Shown piece after piece: positions 1-7,511 of a stretch of DNA of 64,000 bases (position 1 is its first letter; each line of letters opens with the position of its first letter). The stretch is from Kofleriaceae bacterium. GTDB taxonomy: Bacteria > Myxococcota_A > Polyangia > Haliangiales > Haliangiaceae. A model generated the notes under the pieces. That model did not search any database. It had not been told where the DNA came from and worked only from the letters and a program-made list of their open reading frames with translations. Where the stretch lies: assembly GCA_020633495.1 (NCBI GenBank), contig JACKDR010000004.1, forward strand, positions 1-64,000, read 5' to 3'. Position numbers and translations under genes: made by a program.

Positions 1-766
1 GGGTCCGCAGCCGCATCTGGCGATCGAGCTTGGGCTTGAAGGCCTCGGGATCGACGGCCGGCAGCAGCCCGGCGCGCGCCGCCTCGTCCTCCTTGAGCAG
101 CAGGGCGCGCAGCTGCACCGGCGACGACAGCGACCGCAGCTTGGCGATCGTGGCCGGGTTGCGCAGCGCGCGGGCCAGGCGGCCGAGGATCGGCAGGTGC
201 AGCCGGTCGTACTTGAGGCCCATCATGAAGAACAGGTAGGTCGGCTTGCCGTCGGGGGCCCCGAACGGGATGCCGCTCCACGACCGGCCGACCACCAGGA
301 ACGGGCGCTGGATCTTGCCCTTGTCGCGCGCGCGGGTGTGCAGGAACGCGACGCCGCCCTCCATCGCGGTCGACGCCAGCGTCTCGCGCTCGACGACGGC
401 GCCGACGAACCACGGCTTGTCGGACAGCCAGCCGTTGCTGTACGCGCGGGCGGCCATCTCCTCGATCACCGCCAGCGGCACGGTCGCGCGCAGCGCCGGC
501 ATGATCGCCTGATCGGGCAGCAGGTCCTCGAGCGGCAGCTTCATGCCGTCGGGCAGCTCGGCGAAGTCGGCGTCGTCGGGCACCAGCTCCTGCTCGAGCC
601 ACTCGTCGACGGCGCTGCGCCGGAAGCGCCAGACCTTGTCGATCAGCACGCCGGGGATCTTGCCGGCCTGGACCAGCTTGTAGACGGTCTTGTCGTCGAG
701 ATGCAGGTACCTGGCCAGGTCGTGTAGGCTCAGCAGCGGCTCGTCGGCGGCGGACTTCTTGGGCAT
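1..766 (-). CDS. HTH (excisionase-type) + PTS EIIA-like regulator, truncated by window start
   Basis: The reading frame opens with ATG at 766, preceded by a GAGGA ribosome site, and runs off the window edge after 255 codons. Residues 11-60 form an excisionase/MerR-type helix-turn-helix ending in a VWRFRRSAVDEWL recognition segment. From about residue 78 the sequence resembles a type-2 PTS EIIA (Ntr/fructose) domain, with His143 in GGVAFLHTR at the place of the phosphorylated histidine. The likely role is a DNA-binding regulator gated by phosphorylation or by an EIIA-fold ligand. The C-terminus is missing, so further domains cannot be excluded. It is divergent from the PrsW-like gene. Family assignment is from motifs only; EIIA activity is an inference. 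Confidence 0.75.
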   Translation of the reverse strand, partial: MPKKSAADEPLLSLHDLARYLHLDDKTVYKLVQAGKIPGVLIDKVWRFRRSAVDEWLEQELVPDDADFAELPDGMKLPLEDLLPDQAIMPALRATVPLAVIEEMAARAYSNGWLSDKPWFVGAVVERETLASTAMEGGVAFLHTRARDKGKIQRPFLVVGRSWSGIPFGAPDGKPTYLFFMMGLKYDRLHLPILGRLARALRNPATIAKLRSLSSPVQLRALLLKEDEAARAGLLPAVDPEAFKPKLDRQMRLRT

Positions 767-822
767 GGGTCCTCGCGTCCGACTTTAGAGCCCCCTGGCG
801 CGCACGAACAGGCGAGCGGGCG

Positions 823-828
823 TAAGAT
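823..828 (+). promoter_or_regulatory. TAAGAT -10 box, leaderless-type, for the PrsW-like gene
   Basis: TAAGAT lies exactly 6 bases before the GTG start at 835 and there is no Shine-Dalgarno sequence between them, so transcription would begin at or next to the start codon. Confidence 0.5.
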
Positions 829-834
829 TTCGGC

Positions 835-1722
835 GTGCACCTGCCTCGCTGGTCGCTCCGCCGCGCCCGCCTGATGGTCGGCGGCAAGCTGCTCCTGGTG
901 CTCGGGCTGTGGGCCTTCGTCGCGCTGGCGTGGGTCGTCGAGCGCGGGCTCGGCCTCGAGGACGCCGTCGCGCTGCCGCCGGCGGTGGCGCTGCTGATCG
1001 CGGTGGTGCCGGCGGCGCTGTGGCTGGCGCTGTTCTACCTGCAGGATCGCCACGAGCCCGAGCCCAAGGCGTTCGTCGCCGGGGTCTTCATCCTCGGGGC
1101 CGCGATCGCCGCGCCGCTCGCCGACTTCCTGGTCTACCAGGTGTCGCCGCCGATGCCGCTGGCGGCCTACGGGCTGTCGCCGTTCCAGACCGATCGCGTC
1201 GTCCACGCGATCCTGGTCGTCGGCCTGGCCCAGGAGCTCTGCAAGTACGTCGTGGTCCGCTACACGATCTACCAGTCGGCCGAGTTCGACGAGCCCATGG
1301 ACGGCGTCGTCTACATGATGGCGGTCGGCACCGGCTTCGCGGTGTGGCTCAACTACCACCGCCTGCAGCACCTGGGGCACTCGGTGTTCCTGTCGACGGC
1401 GGCGGCGATGACCGTGGTCACGACGCTGGCCCACGCGTCGTTCGCCGGCGCCCTCGGCTACGTCATGGGCCGCGCCAAGTTCACGCGCCGGTCGCCGATG
1501 GTGCGCACCGTGCTGCTGTTCTTCGGGCTCGCCGGCGCGGCGGCGCTCAACGGCTCGTTCTCGGTGGTCGAGCTGTACGTGTCGTCGAGCGGGCTCGCCC
1601 AGCAGCCGTGGAAGGGCGTCGGCTGGGCCGGCGGCTTCGCGGTGCTGGTCTTCGGCGTCCTGATGCTGGCGTCGCGGCGGCTGCTCGCCGACTCGCCGTT
1701 CCGGCCGCGGGAGGGCACGTGA
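835..1722 (+). CDS. PrsW-family intramembrane metalloprotease
   Basis: A 295-residue polytopic membrane protein with about eight hydrophobic segments, beginning near residues 22, 51 and 82. It carries the PrsW landmarks: AQELCKY with Glu134, then DEPMDGVVY at 152-160, then a membrane helix and a conserved HASFAGALGY segment. PrsW proteases cleave membrane anti-sigma factors in Bacillus; the substrate here is unknown. The GTG start is fixed by the TANNNT box 6 bases upstream. The stop overlaps the GTG of the next gene, a membrane HtrA-like protease, so the two are translationally coupled and may act on related envelope substrates. Confidence 0.85.
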   Translation: MHLPRWSLRRARLMVGGKLLLVLGLWAFVALAWVVERGLGLEDAVALPPAVALLIAVVPAALWLALFYLQDRHEPEPKAFVAGVFILGAAIAAPLADFLVYQVSPPMPLAAYGLSPFQTDRVVHAILVVGLAQELCKYVVVRYTIYQSAEFDEPMDGVVYMMAVGTGFAVWLNYHRLQHLGHSVFLSTAAAMTVVTTLAHASFAGALGYVMGRAKFTRRSPMVRTVLLFFGLAGAAALNGSFSVVELYVSSSGLAQQPWKGVGWAGGFAVLVFGVLMLASRRLLADSPFRPREGT

Positions 1723-3887
1723 GCGGCCCCGACCGCGAGCCGCCCGGGCCCGACGAGGCCGGGGCCGACGACGGCCACGACGACGACGCGGACGACGCCG
1801 CCGCGACGGACCGGCTGGCGCCGGCCGACGCCGCCGACGACGACGCCCTGGTCGCCGACGCGGCGCCCGCCGCCGACCACGACGACGACGCCCCGATGTT
1901 CGCCGACGACGAGGCTGGTGTCGACGCCGCGGCCGCGGCCGCGCCCGCCGCCACCGACGACGACGGCGTCGAGGCCTCGTCCCCGGCGCCGCACCGCCGC
2001 GCTGACCGCGCCGCGCCGGCCCCCGACCGCGCCGCGGCGCCCGACGACGACGACGACGACGACGACGAGCTGCTCGACGACGACGACTCGGCGTGGGGCG
2101 CCCTGCTCAGCTACGACACCTACCAGCAGGTCGCCCGCAAGGTCCTGCGCGCCGGCACCGAGGTCGCGCGCGAGGGCTACCAGCGCCACGACGCCGCGGT
2201 GGTCGCGATCGCGCTGGCGATCATCATCGCCGGCGGCTTCCTGCACCGCTGGCTGCTGCGGCCGTCGACGGTCACGTTCGACGCCCACGGCCTGACCTTC
2301 GCGCGCACCTCGACGTGGCTGTACCCCGAGCCGGTGCCGCCGGCGACGCCACGCCTGGTCCGCACGCCGGGCGCGCCGCCGTCGCGGCGCGGCGAGCTGC
2401 CGTACCACGTCGTCTTCACGTCGACGCTGGATCCCGACGTCCGGCTCGAGGTCATGATCGACGAGCGCCCGGAGTGGAGCAACGTCCTCACCGGCCTCGA
2501 GCTCGACCGCCGCAACCGCTGGGGCGAGCTCTACGCCTCCGACGGCGGCGTCATCCGGTCGGTCGCCGGCCACGACTGGCTGCGCACCGCCTATCGCTAC
2601 GCCTACGCGCCCGAGAAGGGCGACGCGCCGCGCGTCGGCCAGGCCGTCGAGTACGCCACCGTCGATCGCGAGCACCTCTACCAGATCACCTTCCACGGCA
2701 CGCCGCCGCAGCTGCACCGGCTCGAGGCCATCACCGCGCCGACCCTGCGCGTCGGGGCCCGCACCGGCATGTCGCTCTTGCCGCAGCTCAACCGGGTCAC
2801 CCGGGTCACCGCGCCGCCGCCGGTGCGGATCGCGATGTCGTCGACGGTGATGGTCGCGGTCGCGGACCTGGTCGACGGCCGGCTCCGCGCCGTCGGCGGC
2901 GGCTCCGGCGTGATCGTCTCCGGCGACGGCTCGGTGCTGACCAACTACCACGTGCTCCACGACGGCGACGGCCGGCTCCACGACGTCTTCGTCATCGGCC
3001 GCCACGTCGGCGCCGGCAAGCCGCCGCAGCTGGTCTGCGCCGGCAAGCCCAGCCGCTCCAAGCTGCAGCCCGAGGTCGACCTCGCGCTGATCAAGTGCGA
3101 CCTCGACCTCGACGGCCGGGCCTGGACGCCGGCGTCGGCCGGCGCGTGGCCGCCGATCGCCGGCCCGCGCGAGGGCAAGGTCGATCCCGGCCAGCGGGTC
3201 TGGGTCGTCGGCTACCCCGACGCCGGCGGCGGCGCCGTGATGCTGTCGCAGGGCCTCGTCGAGGGCCTCAGCGGCGCCGGCGGCGAGCCCGGCGACGACT
3301 TCATCAAGACCGACGCCTCGATCAGCCACGGCAACTCCGGCGGGCCGGTGGTCGACGACGACGGCAACGTCGTCGGCATCGCGACCGCGTTCCGGGTCCG
3401 GGTCGACGCCACCGGCCACCAGGTCGAGGCCATCAAGATCGGCCTGGTCCGGGCCTGGGACGCCGCCGCCGACCTGCTCGCGATCGCGCGCACCGGCTGG
3501 ACCCCGCGCGAGGGCATGAACGCGGTCGAGCTCGAGCCGACCGCGGTCGAGGCACCCGCCGAGGGCATCCGCATCAGCACCCACGTCGTCGACGCCGCCA
3601 ACGACCGGCCGGTGCCGGGCGCGCTGCTGATGGTGCTGCGTCCGGGCGTGCGCTCCAGCGAGGTCGACATGAACCGCCTCGACGACCAGGTGATCGGCTG
3701 GGGCCGCGCCAACGCCGAGGGCGAGGTGCACCTCAAGCAGCCGGTGCCGGCGCCGGGCACGTACACGGTCATGGTCGTCGCGCCCGGCTACGAGCCGCTC
3801 GCCGGCGACAGCGCGCTGCGCCTCGACGAGGACACCCCGCCGTTCTTCGATCCGTGGGGGATCGTGAAGATCAAGGCTCAGCCCTGA
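1719..3887 (+). CDS. Membrane-anchored trypsin-like (HtrA/S1C-type) serine protease
   Basis: The GTG at 1719 overlaps the preceding TGA (GTGA), giving 722 residues. Residues 1-125 are extremely acidic, with long Asp runs, and probably cytoplasmic. One transmembrane helix follows near 160-176. The protease domain shows the full triad: His411 (TNYHVL), Asp454 (VDLALIK) and Ser540 (HGNSGGPV). No PDZ domain is seen. Instead residues from about 620 form a carboxypeptidase regulatory-like (Ig-like) domain (DRPVPGALLMVL...APGYEPL). Membrane HtrA proteins degrade or regulate envelope proteins; coupling to a PrsW-like protease suggests a regulated proteolysis pair. The acidic tail and PDZ-less design are unusual for the family. 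Confidence 0.85.
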   Translation: MSGPDREPPGPDEAGADDGHDDDADDAAATDRLAPADAADDDALVADAAPAADHDDDAPMFADDEAGVDAAAAAAPAATDDDGVEASSPAPHRRADRAAPAPDRAAAPDDDDDDDDELLDDDDSAWGALLSYDTYQQVARKVLRAGTEVAREGYQRHDAAVVAIALAIIIAGGFLHRWLLRPSTVTFDAHGLTFARTSTWLYPEPVPPATPRLVRTPGAPPSRRGELPYHVVFTSTLDPDVRLEVMIDERPEWSNVLTGLELDRRNRWGELYASDGGVIRSVAGHDWLRTAYRYAYAPEKGDAPRVGQAVEYATVDREHLYQITFHGTPPQLHRLEAITAPTLRVGARTGMSLLPQLNRVTRVTAPPPVRIAMSSTVMVAVADLVDGRLRAVGGGSGVIVSGDGSVLTNYHVLHDGDGRLHDVFVIGRHVGAGKPPQLVCAGKPSRSKLQPEVDLALIKCDLDLDGRAWTPASAGAWPPIAGPREGKVDPGQRVWVVGYPDAGGGAVMLSQGLVEGLSGAGGEPGDDFIKTDASISHGNSGGPVVDDDGNVVGIATAFRVRVDATGHQVEAIKIGLVRAWDAAADLLAIARTGWTPREGMNAVELEPTAVEAPAEGIRISTHVVDAANDRPVPGALLMVLRPGVRSSEVDMNRLDDQVIGWGRANAEGEVHLKQPVPAPGTYTVMVVAPGYEPLAGDSALRLDEDTPPFFDPWGIVKIKAQP

Positions 3888-3917
3888 TTCCACTCATACT
3901 GGAACGGTCTGGCGCCA

Positions 3918-3923
3918 TATAAT
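3918..3923 (+). promoter_or_regulatory. Consensus TATAAT -10 box upstream of the AT-rich RNA candidate
   Basis: A perfect TATAAT sits in an AT-rich stretch just after the protease stop. No good -35 hexamer is visible 17 bases upstream. It would start a transcript near 3930. Confidence 0.35.
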
Positions 3924-3929
3924 ATCAGC

Positions 3930-4121
3930 ATGTTACAGTTCACAGATACGCCGTTATACCTGTCTGGCTTACATGTGAGCGCCATGGATTTGTGCTCACA
4001 GTGAAAAAACCTCTTGCGTCGGGAAACAGTGATCGCTATCAATGGAGTCAGCCGCACGCATTGCGTAGCTGGCGGGTCGCAGACGGCATCCCCCCCCGAC
4101 GGCCGCTGCGGCCTTTTTTTT
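3930..4121 (+). ncRNA. Candidate small structured RNA (about 190 nt), class unknown
   Basis: The 464-base gap between the protease and pcnB holds the most AT-rich sequence seen in the window. Reading from a TATAAT at 3918 there are several self-complementary elements: TGTGAGC pairing with GCTCACA (about 3974-4001), TGATCGCTATCA (about 4029-4040), a CAGC...ACGC-ATT-GCGT...GCTG hairpin near 4050-4072, and GTCTG (3962) complementary to CAGAC (4079). The stretch ends in an intrinsic terminator with eight T. No long reading frame with plausible content is present. It matches no RNA family I can recognise (not tmRNA, 6S, RNase P or a c-di-GMP riboswitch by motif). It could instead be the untranslated tail of the protease mRNA. 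Confidence 0.4.
4101..4121 (+). terminator. Intrinsic terminator
   Basis: A GGCCG-CTG-CGGCC hairpin (4101-4113) is followed directly by eight T (4114-4121). This is a clear rho-independent terminator reading rightward. It ends either the small-RNA candidate or read-through from the protease operon before pcnB. Confidence 0.8.
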
Positions 4122-4351
4122 GCCCTGACGGCGCCACCCCGGCGCCGCGGGCCCGCGTCCCGGCCCCGCCGGGACACGCCCCCACCGCAGACCTCGTGAC
4201 GAGCCCGTGACCGGCCGGAAGCCGGCCCACCCCCACCGCGATGCGGCGCGGGATGCCGGCGCCCCAGCGGCACGACAGCGCGCCCGCGGCTGGCCGTCGA
4301 GCGCCAGGCCCTGCGCGGTAAGGTCGCGAGCTTGAGCGGGATCTCCGGAGT

Positions 4352-5929
4352 GTGATACCCAGGACCGTGCATATGCTGGATAGAGCCTCGATCGATCCGG
4401 ACGCCGATCGAGTCGTCCGTCGACTGGCTCGCCACGGCCACAAGACCTACCTCGTCGGTGGGTGTGTGCGAGATCTGCTGCTGGAGCGAAAGCCCAAGGA
4501 CTTCGACGTCGCGACGAGCGCGACGCCGAACGAAATCAAGCAGTTGTTCCGGAACTGCCGCATCATCGGGCGGCGCTTCCGGCTCGCGCACATCTTCTTC
4601 GGCGACAAGATCATCGAGACGTCGACCTTCCGCGCCAACCCGCGCGAGGGCGACGGGGATGGCGACGGCGAGCTGCTGATCAAGCGCGACAACGTCTTCG
4701 GTAGCGAGACCGACGACGCCCGCCGCCGCGACTTCACCATCAACGGCCTGTTCTACGACGTCGAGAAGGAGGAGGTCATCGACCACGTCGGTGGCCTCGC
4801 CGATCTCGAGGCCCGCCTGATGCGGACCATCGGCGATCCCGAGGTCCGCTTCCAGGAGGACCCGATCCGCATCCTGCGCGCGATCAAGTTCGCTGCGCGG
4901 ATCGGCTTCACGATCGAGCCGGCGACCTACCGGGCGCTGGTCCGCTGGCGCCACGAGATCAGCAAGTGCGCCGCGCCGCGGGTCCTCGAGGAGGTCTACC
5001 GGCTGCTGCGCGGCGGCGCCGCGCGGCGCTCGATGGAGCTGCTGGTCGAGACCGGCACGCTCGAGGTCCTGTCGCCGCAGCTGGCGAGCCTGCTCGAGGG
5101 CGCGGGCGCGCCGGCGTCGCCCAACCCGCTGCTCGCGGCCTCGGAGCCGGGCGCCCGCCTGGTCCGCGCCCTGCCGTCCGACGCCGACGATGCGGGCGAC
5201 GACGACGAGGACGACGAGGACGACGTCGGCGACGAGGACGACGTCGTCGACGGCGCCCCCGCCGCCCTGGCCCGGGACCTCGACGAGGAGGAGGCCGCCT
5301 GGCACCGGGTCTGGGCCGAGGAGGTCATCCCGGCGCTCGGCGAGCGGCCGCAGCTGCGGCTGTCGTTCGTCCGCGACGCCGTCGACCTCGAGCGCCGGCG
5401 CCGCGCCGCCTGGCAGCTGCTCGACCAGCTCGACGCCATGGTCCACGCCGGTCGCGACCCGTCCAACGTGCTGGCGCTGTGCGTGCCGATCGCGCCCTTC
5501 GTCGTCGACGCGGTGATCGCGCCGGGGTCGCGCCCGGGCGACGCCAACAACGCGATCCTCGAGGTCGGCCAGCCCATCGTCGACCAGCTGCGGGTCGCGC
5601 GTCGCGACGCCGAGCGCATGCGCAACGTCCTGCTGGCCCAGCGCCGGATCGTCCCGGCCCGCCGCCGCCGCCTCAACGTCGAGGGCATGGGCGGCCGCGA
5701 GGTCCTCGAGGACGGCGTCATGCTCTACGAGCTGATGGAGCGCGCCGGGGGCCGCGCGGTCGCCGACGACGCCGCGGCCCTGCCCGCCGGCGCCGACGAG
5801 GACGTCGACGCCGAGGTCGAGGGCGACGAGGAGCTCGACGAGCTCGGGCAGCCCCGCAAGCGCCGCCGGCGCCGCCGCGGCGGCCGGCGCCGCCGTCGCG
5901 ACGGCCTCGCCGCGGTCGCCGTGCCGTGA
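4352..5929 (+). CDS. pcnB: PcnB-type poly(A) polymerase / tRNA nucleotidyltransferase family
   Basis: This is a 525-residue class II nucleotidyltransferase. The GTG start is favoured because it retains IPRxxH, which is also found at the front of E. coli PcnB. The nucleotidyl-transfer head has LVGGCVRDLLL, the metal-binding DFDVAT (Asp50 and Asp52) and RRFRLAH, followed by RRRDFTINGLFYD and the EDPIRILRAIKFAARIGF neck segment typical of PcnB. The RRFRLAH and IPR motifs argue for poly(A) polymerase rather than CCA-adding enzyme. Two oddities are an Asp/Glu-rich insertion (about residues 277-300) and a strongly basic Arg-rich C-terminal tail, as in PcnB RNA-binding tails. It probably adds 3' A tails that promote RNA decay. 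A methyltransferase follows closely. Confidence 0.88.
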   Translation: MIPRTVHMLDRASIDPDADRVVRRLARHGHKTYLVGGCVRDLLLERKPKDFDVATSATPNEIKQLFRNCRIIGRRFRLAHIFFGDKIIETSTFRANPREGDGDGDGELLIKRDNVFGSETDDARRRDFTINGLFYDVEKEEVIDHVGGLADLEARLMRTIGDPEVRFQEDPIRILRAIKFAARIGFTIEPATYRALVRWRHEISKCAAPRVLEEVYRLLRGGAARRSMELLVETGTLEVLSPQLASLLEGAGAPASPNPLLAASEPGARLVRALPSDADDAGDDDEDDEDDVGDEDDVVDGAPAALARDLDEEEAAWHRVWAEEVIPALGERPQLRLSFVRDAVDLERRRRAAWQLLDQLDAMVHAGRDPSNVLALCVPIAPFVVDAVIAPGSRPGDANNAILEVGQPIVDQLRVARRDAERMRNVLLAQRRIVPARRRRLNVEGMGGREVLEDGVMLYELMERAGGRAVADDAAALPAGADEDVDAEVEGDEELDELGQPRKRRRRRRGGRRRRRDGLAAVAVP

Positions 5930-5935
5930 GCTGAC

Positions 5936-6763
5936 GTGCCGGGCCCGTCCGCAGGCCTGCTGGTCGACCGTGGCTCGCGCGAGCACTACGCCGACGCCGA
6001 CCTCTACGACCACGAGTACCGGCGGCGGCGCGACGACGTCCGCTACTACCGCGCGCTGGCGCAGCGGCTCCTCGGCGGCCCGGGGCGCATCCTGGAGCTC
6101 GGCTGCGGCTCGGGGCGGCTGACCCTGCCCCTCTTGCGCGACGGCCACCAGGTGGTCGCCGTCGACGGCTCCCCGACGATGCTGGCCGCCCTGGAGCGCC
6201 GGCTCGGGCGCGCCGGCGCCGCGGCGCGCGGCCGCGCCCGCGTCGTCGAGGGCGACCTGCGCGACTTCGCCGTCGGCGGCCGCTTCCCGCTGGTCATCGC
6301 GGCGTTCAACGTCCTCGAGCACCTGTACACCCGCGTCGAGCTCGCGGCGTGCCTGGCCCGGGTCGCGGCCCACCTCGCCCCCGGCGGCCACCTCGCGTTC
6401 GACGTCCAGCTCCCCGATCCGCGGTGGCTGGCGCGCGACCCGTCCCGACGGTGGGCGCGCACCCGCTTCACCCATCCGCGGACCGGCGTGCCGATGATCT
6501 ACTCGACCAACCACGACTACGACCCGGTCAGCCAGATCGCGCTCATCCGCCTCTACTACGAGCGCGCCGACGGGCGCGGCCGCGCCCGCGTCGTCCACCT
6601 GTCGCAGCGCAAGTACTTCCCCGCCGAGCTCGAGGGGCTGCTGGCGTGGTCGGGGTTCCGCATCGTCGAGCGGCGCGGCGATTTTCACGGCGCGCCGCTG
6701 ACCGCCGGCGCCGAGAGTCAGGTGCTGGTCTGCGCCCGCGCCGGGCGCCGTCCTCGTCGGTAG
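5936..6763 (+). CDS. Class I SAM-dependent methyltransferase
   Basis: A 275-residue protein starting with GTG 7 bases after pcnB, probably co-transcribed with it. The SAM-binding motif I is ILELGCGSGRLTLPLL (about residues 52-67), followed by the acidic VVAVDGS strand end (motif II) and FNVLEHL (motif IV region). The fold is the methyltransferase 11/25 type. The substrate cannot be deduced from the sequence. The late segment around VHLSQRKYFPAELEGLL resembles methyltransferases annotated only as class I SAM enzymes. No membrane segment or signal peptide is present. Confidence 0.8.
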   Translation: MPGPSAGLLVDRGSREHYADADLYDHEYRRRRDDVRYYRALAQRLLGGPGRILELGCGSGRLTLPLLRDGHQVVAVDGSPTMLAALERRLGRAGAAARGRARVVEGDLRDFAVGGRFPLVIAAFNVLEHLYTRVELAACLARVAAHLAPGGHLAFDVQLPDPRWLARDPSRRWARTRFTHPRTGVPMIYSTNHDYDPVSQIALIRLYYERADGRGRARVVHLSQRKYFPAELEGLLAWSGFRIVERRGDFHGAPLTAGAESQVLVCARAGRRPRR

Positions 6764-6882
6764 CCGGGGACATAACCGCTCGATTCTCGACGACAATTCG
6801 CAAATCGTCGTCGGGGGAAGCGGTCGCCGCGACGGCGGTCGCGGGATTCCTCGTCGGGGCGGGCCGGCGCGCGGTCGGGTTC

Positions 6883-6900
6883 CCGAGGAGCGCTCCTCGG
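6883..6900. promoter_or_regulatory. Perfect 18-bp palindrome upstream of the histone-like gene
   Basis: CCGAGGAGC followed immediately by GCTCCTCGG forms a perfect dyad. It is placed just upstream of a TAGGGT -10-like box at 6925-6930, so it would sit near position -45 of the transcript. It is a candidate protein-binding site for controlling the lysine-rich protein. A second dyad, CGACGAC-N12-GTCGTCG, lies at 6788-6813. Confidence 0.45.
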
Positions 6901-6968
6901 AGAACGACTGTCAGACCCCACGAGTAGGGTTCGCGCCAAACCAACCACCCTACAGGGAGGGTCCGACG

Positions 6969-7364
6969 ATGGCCGACAAGGTCGCAAAGCTTTCGATCAA
7001 GCGTGACAACGACTACATGTACTACATCAAGAAGGGCGACGTGTGGCGCTCGCCCCGCAAGCAGGCCGGCAGCACCGGCAAGGGCAAGGCGGAGAAGGTC
7101 TCCAACGCCGGCGTGACCCTCGACTACGCCAAGTACATCTACTACCTGGACAGCGACGGCGACATCGCCCGCGAGGCCCGTCAGGTCGGCGGCAGCAAGC
7201 GCGCCAAGAGCAAGGCCAAGGCGAAGCCGGCCAAGCGCACCGCCAAGAAGGCGCCGAAGAAGGCGCCCGCCAAGAAGGTCGCCAAGAAGAAGGCGCCGGC
7301 CAAGAAGCCCGCCAAGAAGAAGGCGCCGGCCAAGAAGCCCGCCAAGAAGACCAAGCGCCGCTAG
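6969..7364 (+). CDS. Small lysine-rich histone H1-like protein
   Basis: A 131-residue protein with a strong ribosome site (AGGGAGG, 8 bases before ATG). Residues 1-75 are a compact mixed domain (LSIKRDNDYMYYIKKGDVW). Residues 76-131 are a Lys/Ala/Pro tail made of KKAPAKKPA-type repeats resembling eukaryotic histone H1 tails. Part of the tail is a 30-bp DNA unit repeated almost exactly twice around 7286-7350. Such tails bind DNA non-specifically, so a nucleoid-associated role is likely. It stands alone with its own promoter region and a strong terminator, as expected for an abundant protein. The globular domain is not one I recognise. Confidence 0.8.
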   Translation: MADKVAKLSIKRDNDYMYYIKKGDVWRSPRKQAGSTGKGKAEKVSNAGVTLDYAKYIYYLDSDGDIAREARQVGGSKRAKSKAKAKPAKRTAKKAPKKAPAKKVAKKKAPAKKPAKKKAPAKKPAKKTKRR

Positions 7365-7403
7365 TCGTTCAGCCTTCGCTGACCGAAAGCGATCAACGCG
7401 ACC

Positions 7404-7437
7404 GGGGGAGCGCCATCACGCTCCCCCTGTTGTTTTT
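7404..7437 (+). terminator. Strong intrinsic terminator of the histone-like gene
   Basis: GGGGGAGCG-CCATCA-CGCTCCCCC (9-bp stem, 7404-7427) is followed by TGTTGTTTTT. It lies 40 bases after the stop codon. Confidence 0.85.
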
Positions 7438-7463
7438 CGGCGACGGCTCGCACCGCGCGGCCG

Positions 7464-7491
7464 GCGCCGACGACGCGGTCGTCGTCGGCGC
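7464..7491 (-). terminator. Terminator-like 12-bp hairpin after the lipoprotein gene
   Basis: GCGCCGACGACG-CGGT-CGTCGTCGGCGC is a perfect 12-bp stem 21 bases beyond the leftward stop at 7512. There is no T tract, so it may act as an mRNA-end stabiliser rather than a classic terminator. Confidence 0.4.
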
Positions 7492-7511
7492 GTCGCGGCC
7501 CGTCACGGCGG

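Noticed and set aside
909..1718. Upstream extension of the HtrA-like frame to an ATG at 909
   Set aside because: The extension is Arg/Gly/Ala-rich antisense-like text in another frame of the PrsW-like gene. The GTG at 1719 overlapping its stop is the natural start.
3930..4121. Cyclic-di-GMP riboswitch, 6S RNA, tmRNA or RNase P
   Set aside because: Key conserved strings of each class are absent by eye. It is left as an unclassified candidate RNA.
3878..6796. 972-residue leftward open frame opposite pcnB
   Set aside because: It is a shadow of pcnB and the methyltransferase, with His/Asp/Arg-rich low-complexity text and no motif; the forward strand has clear enzymes.
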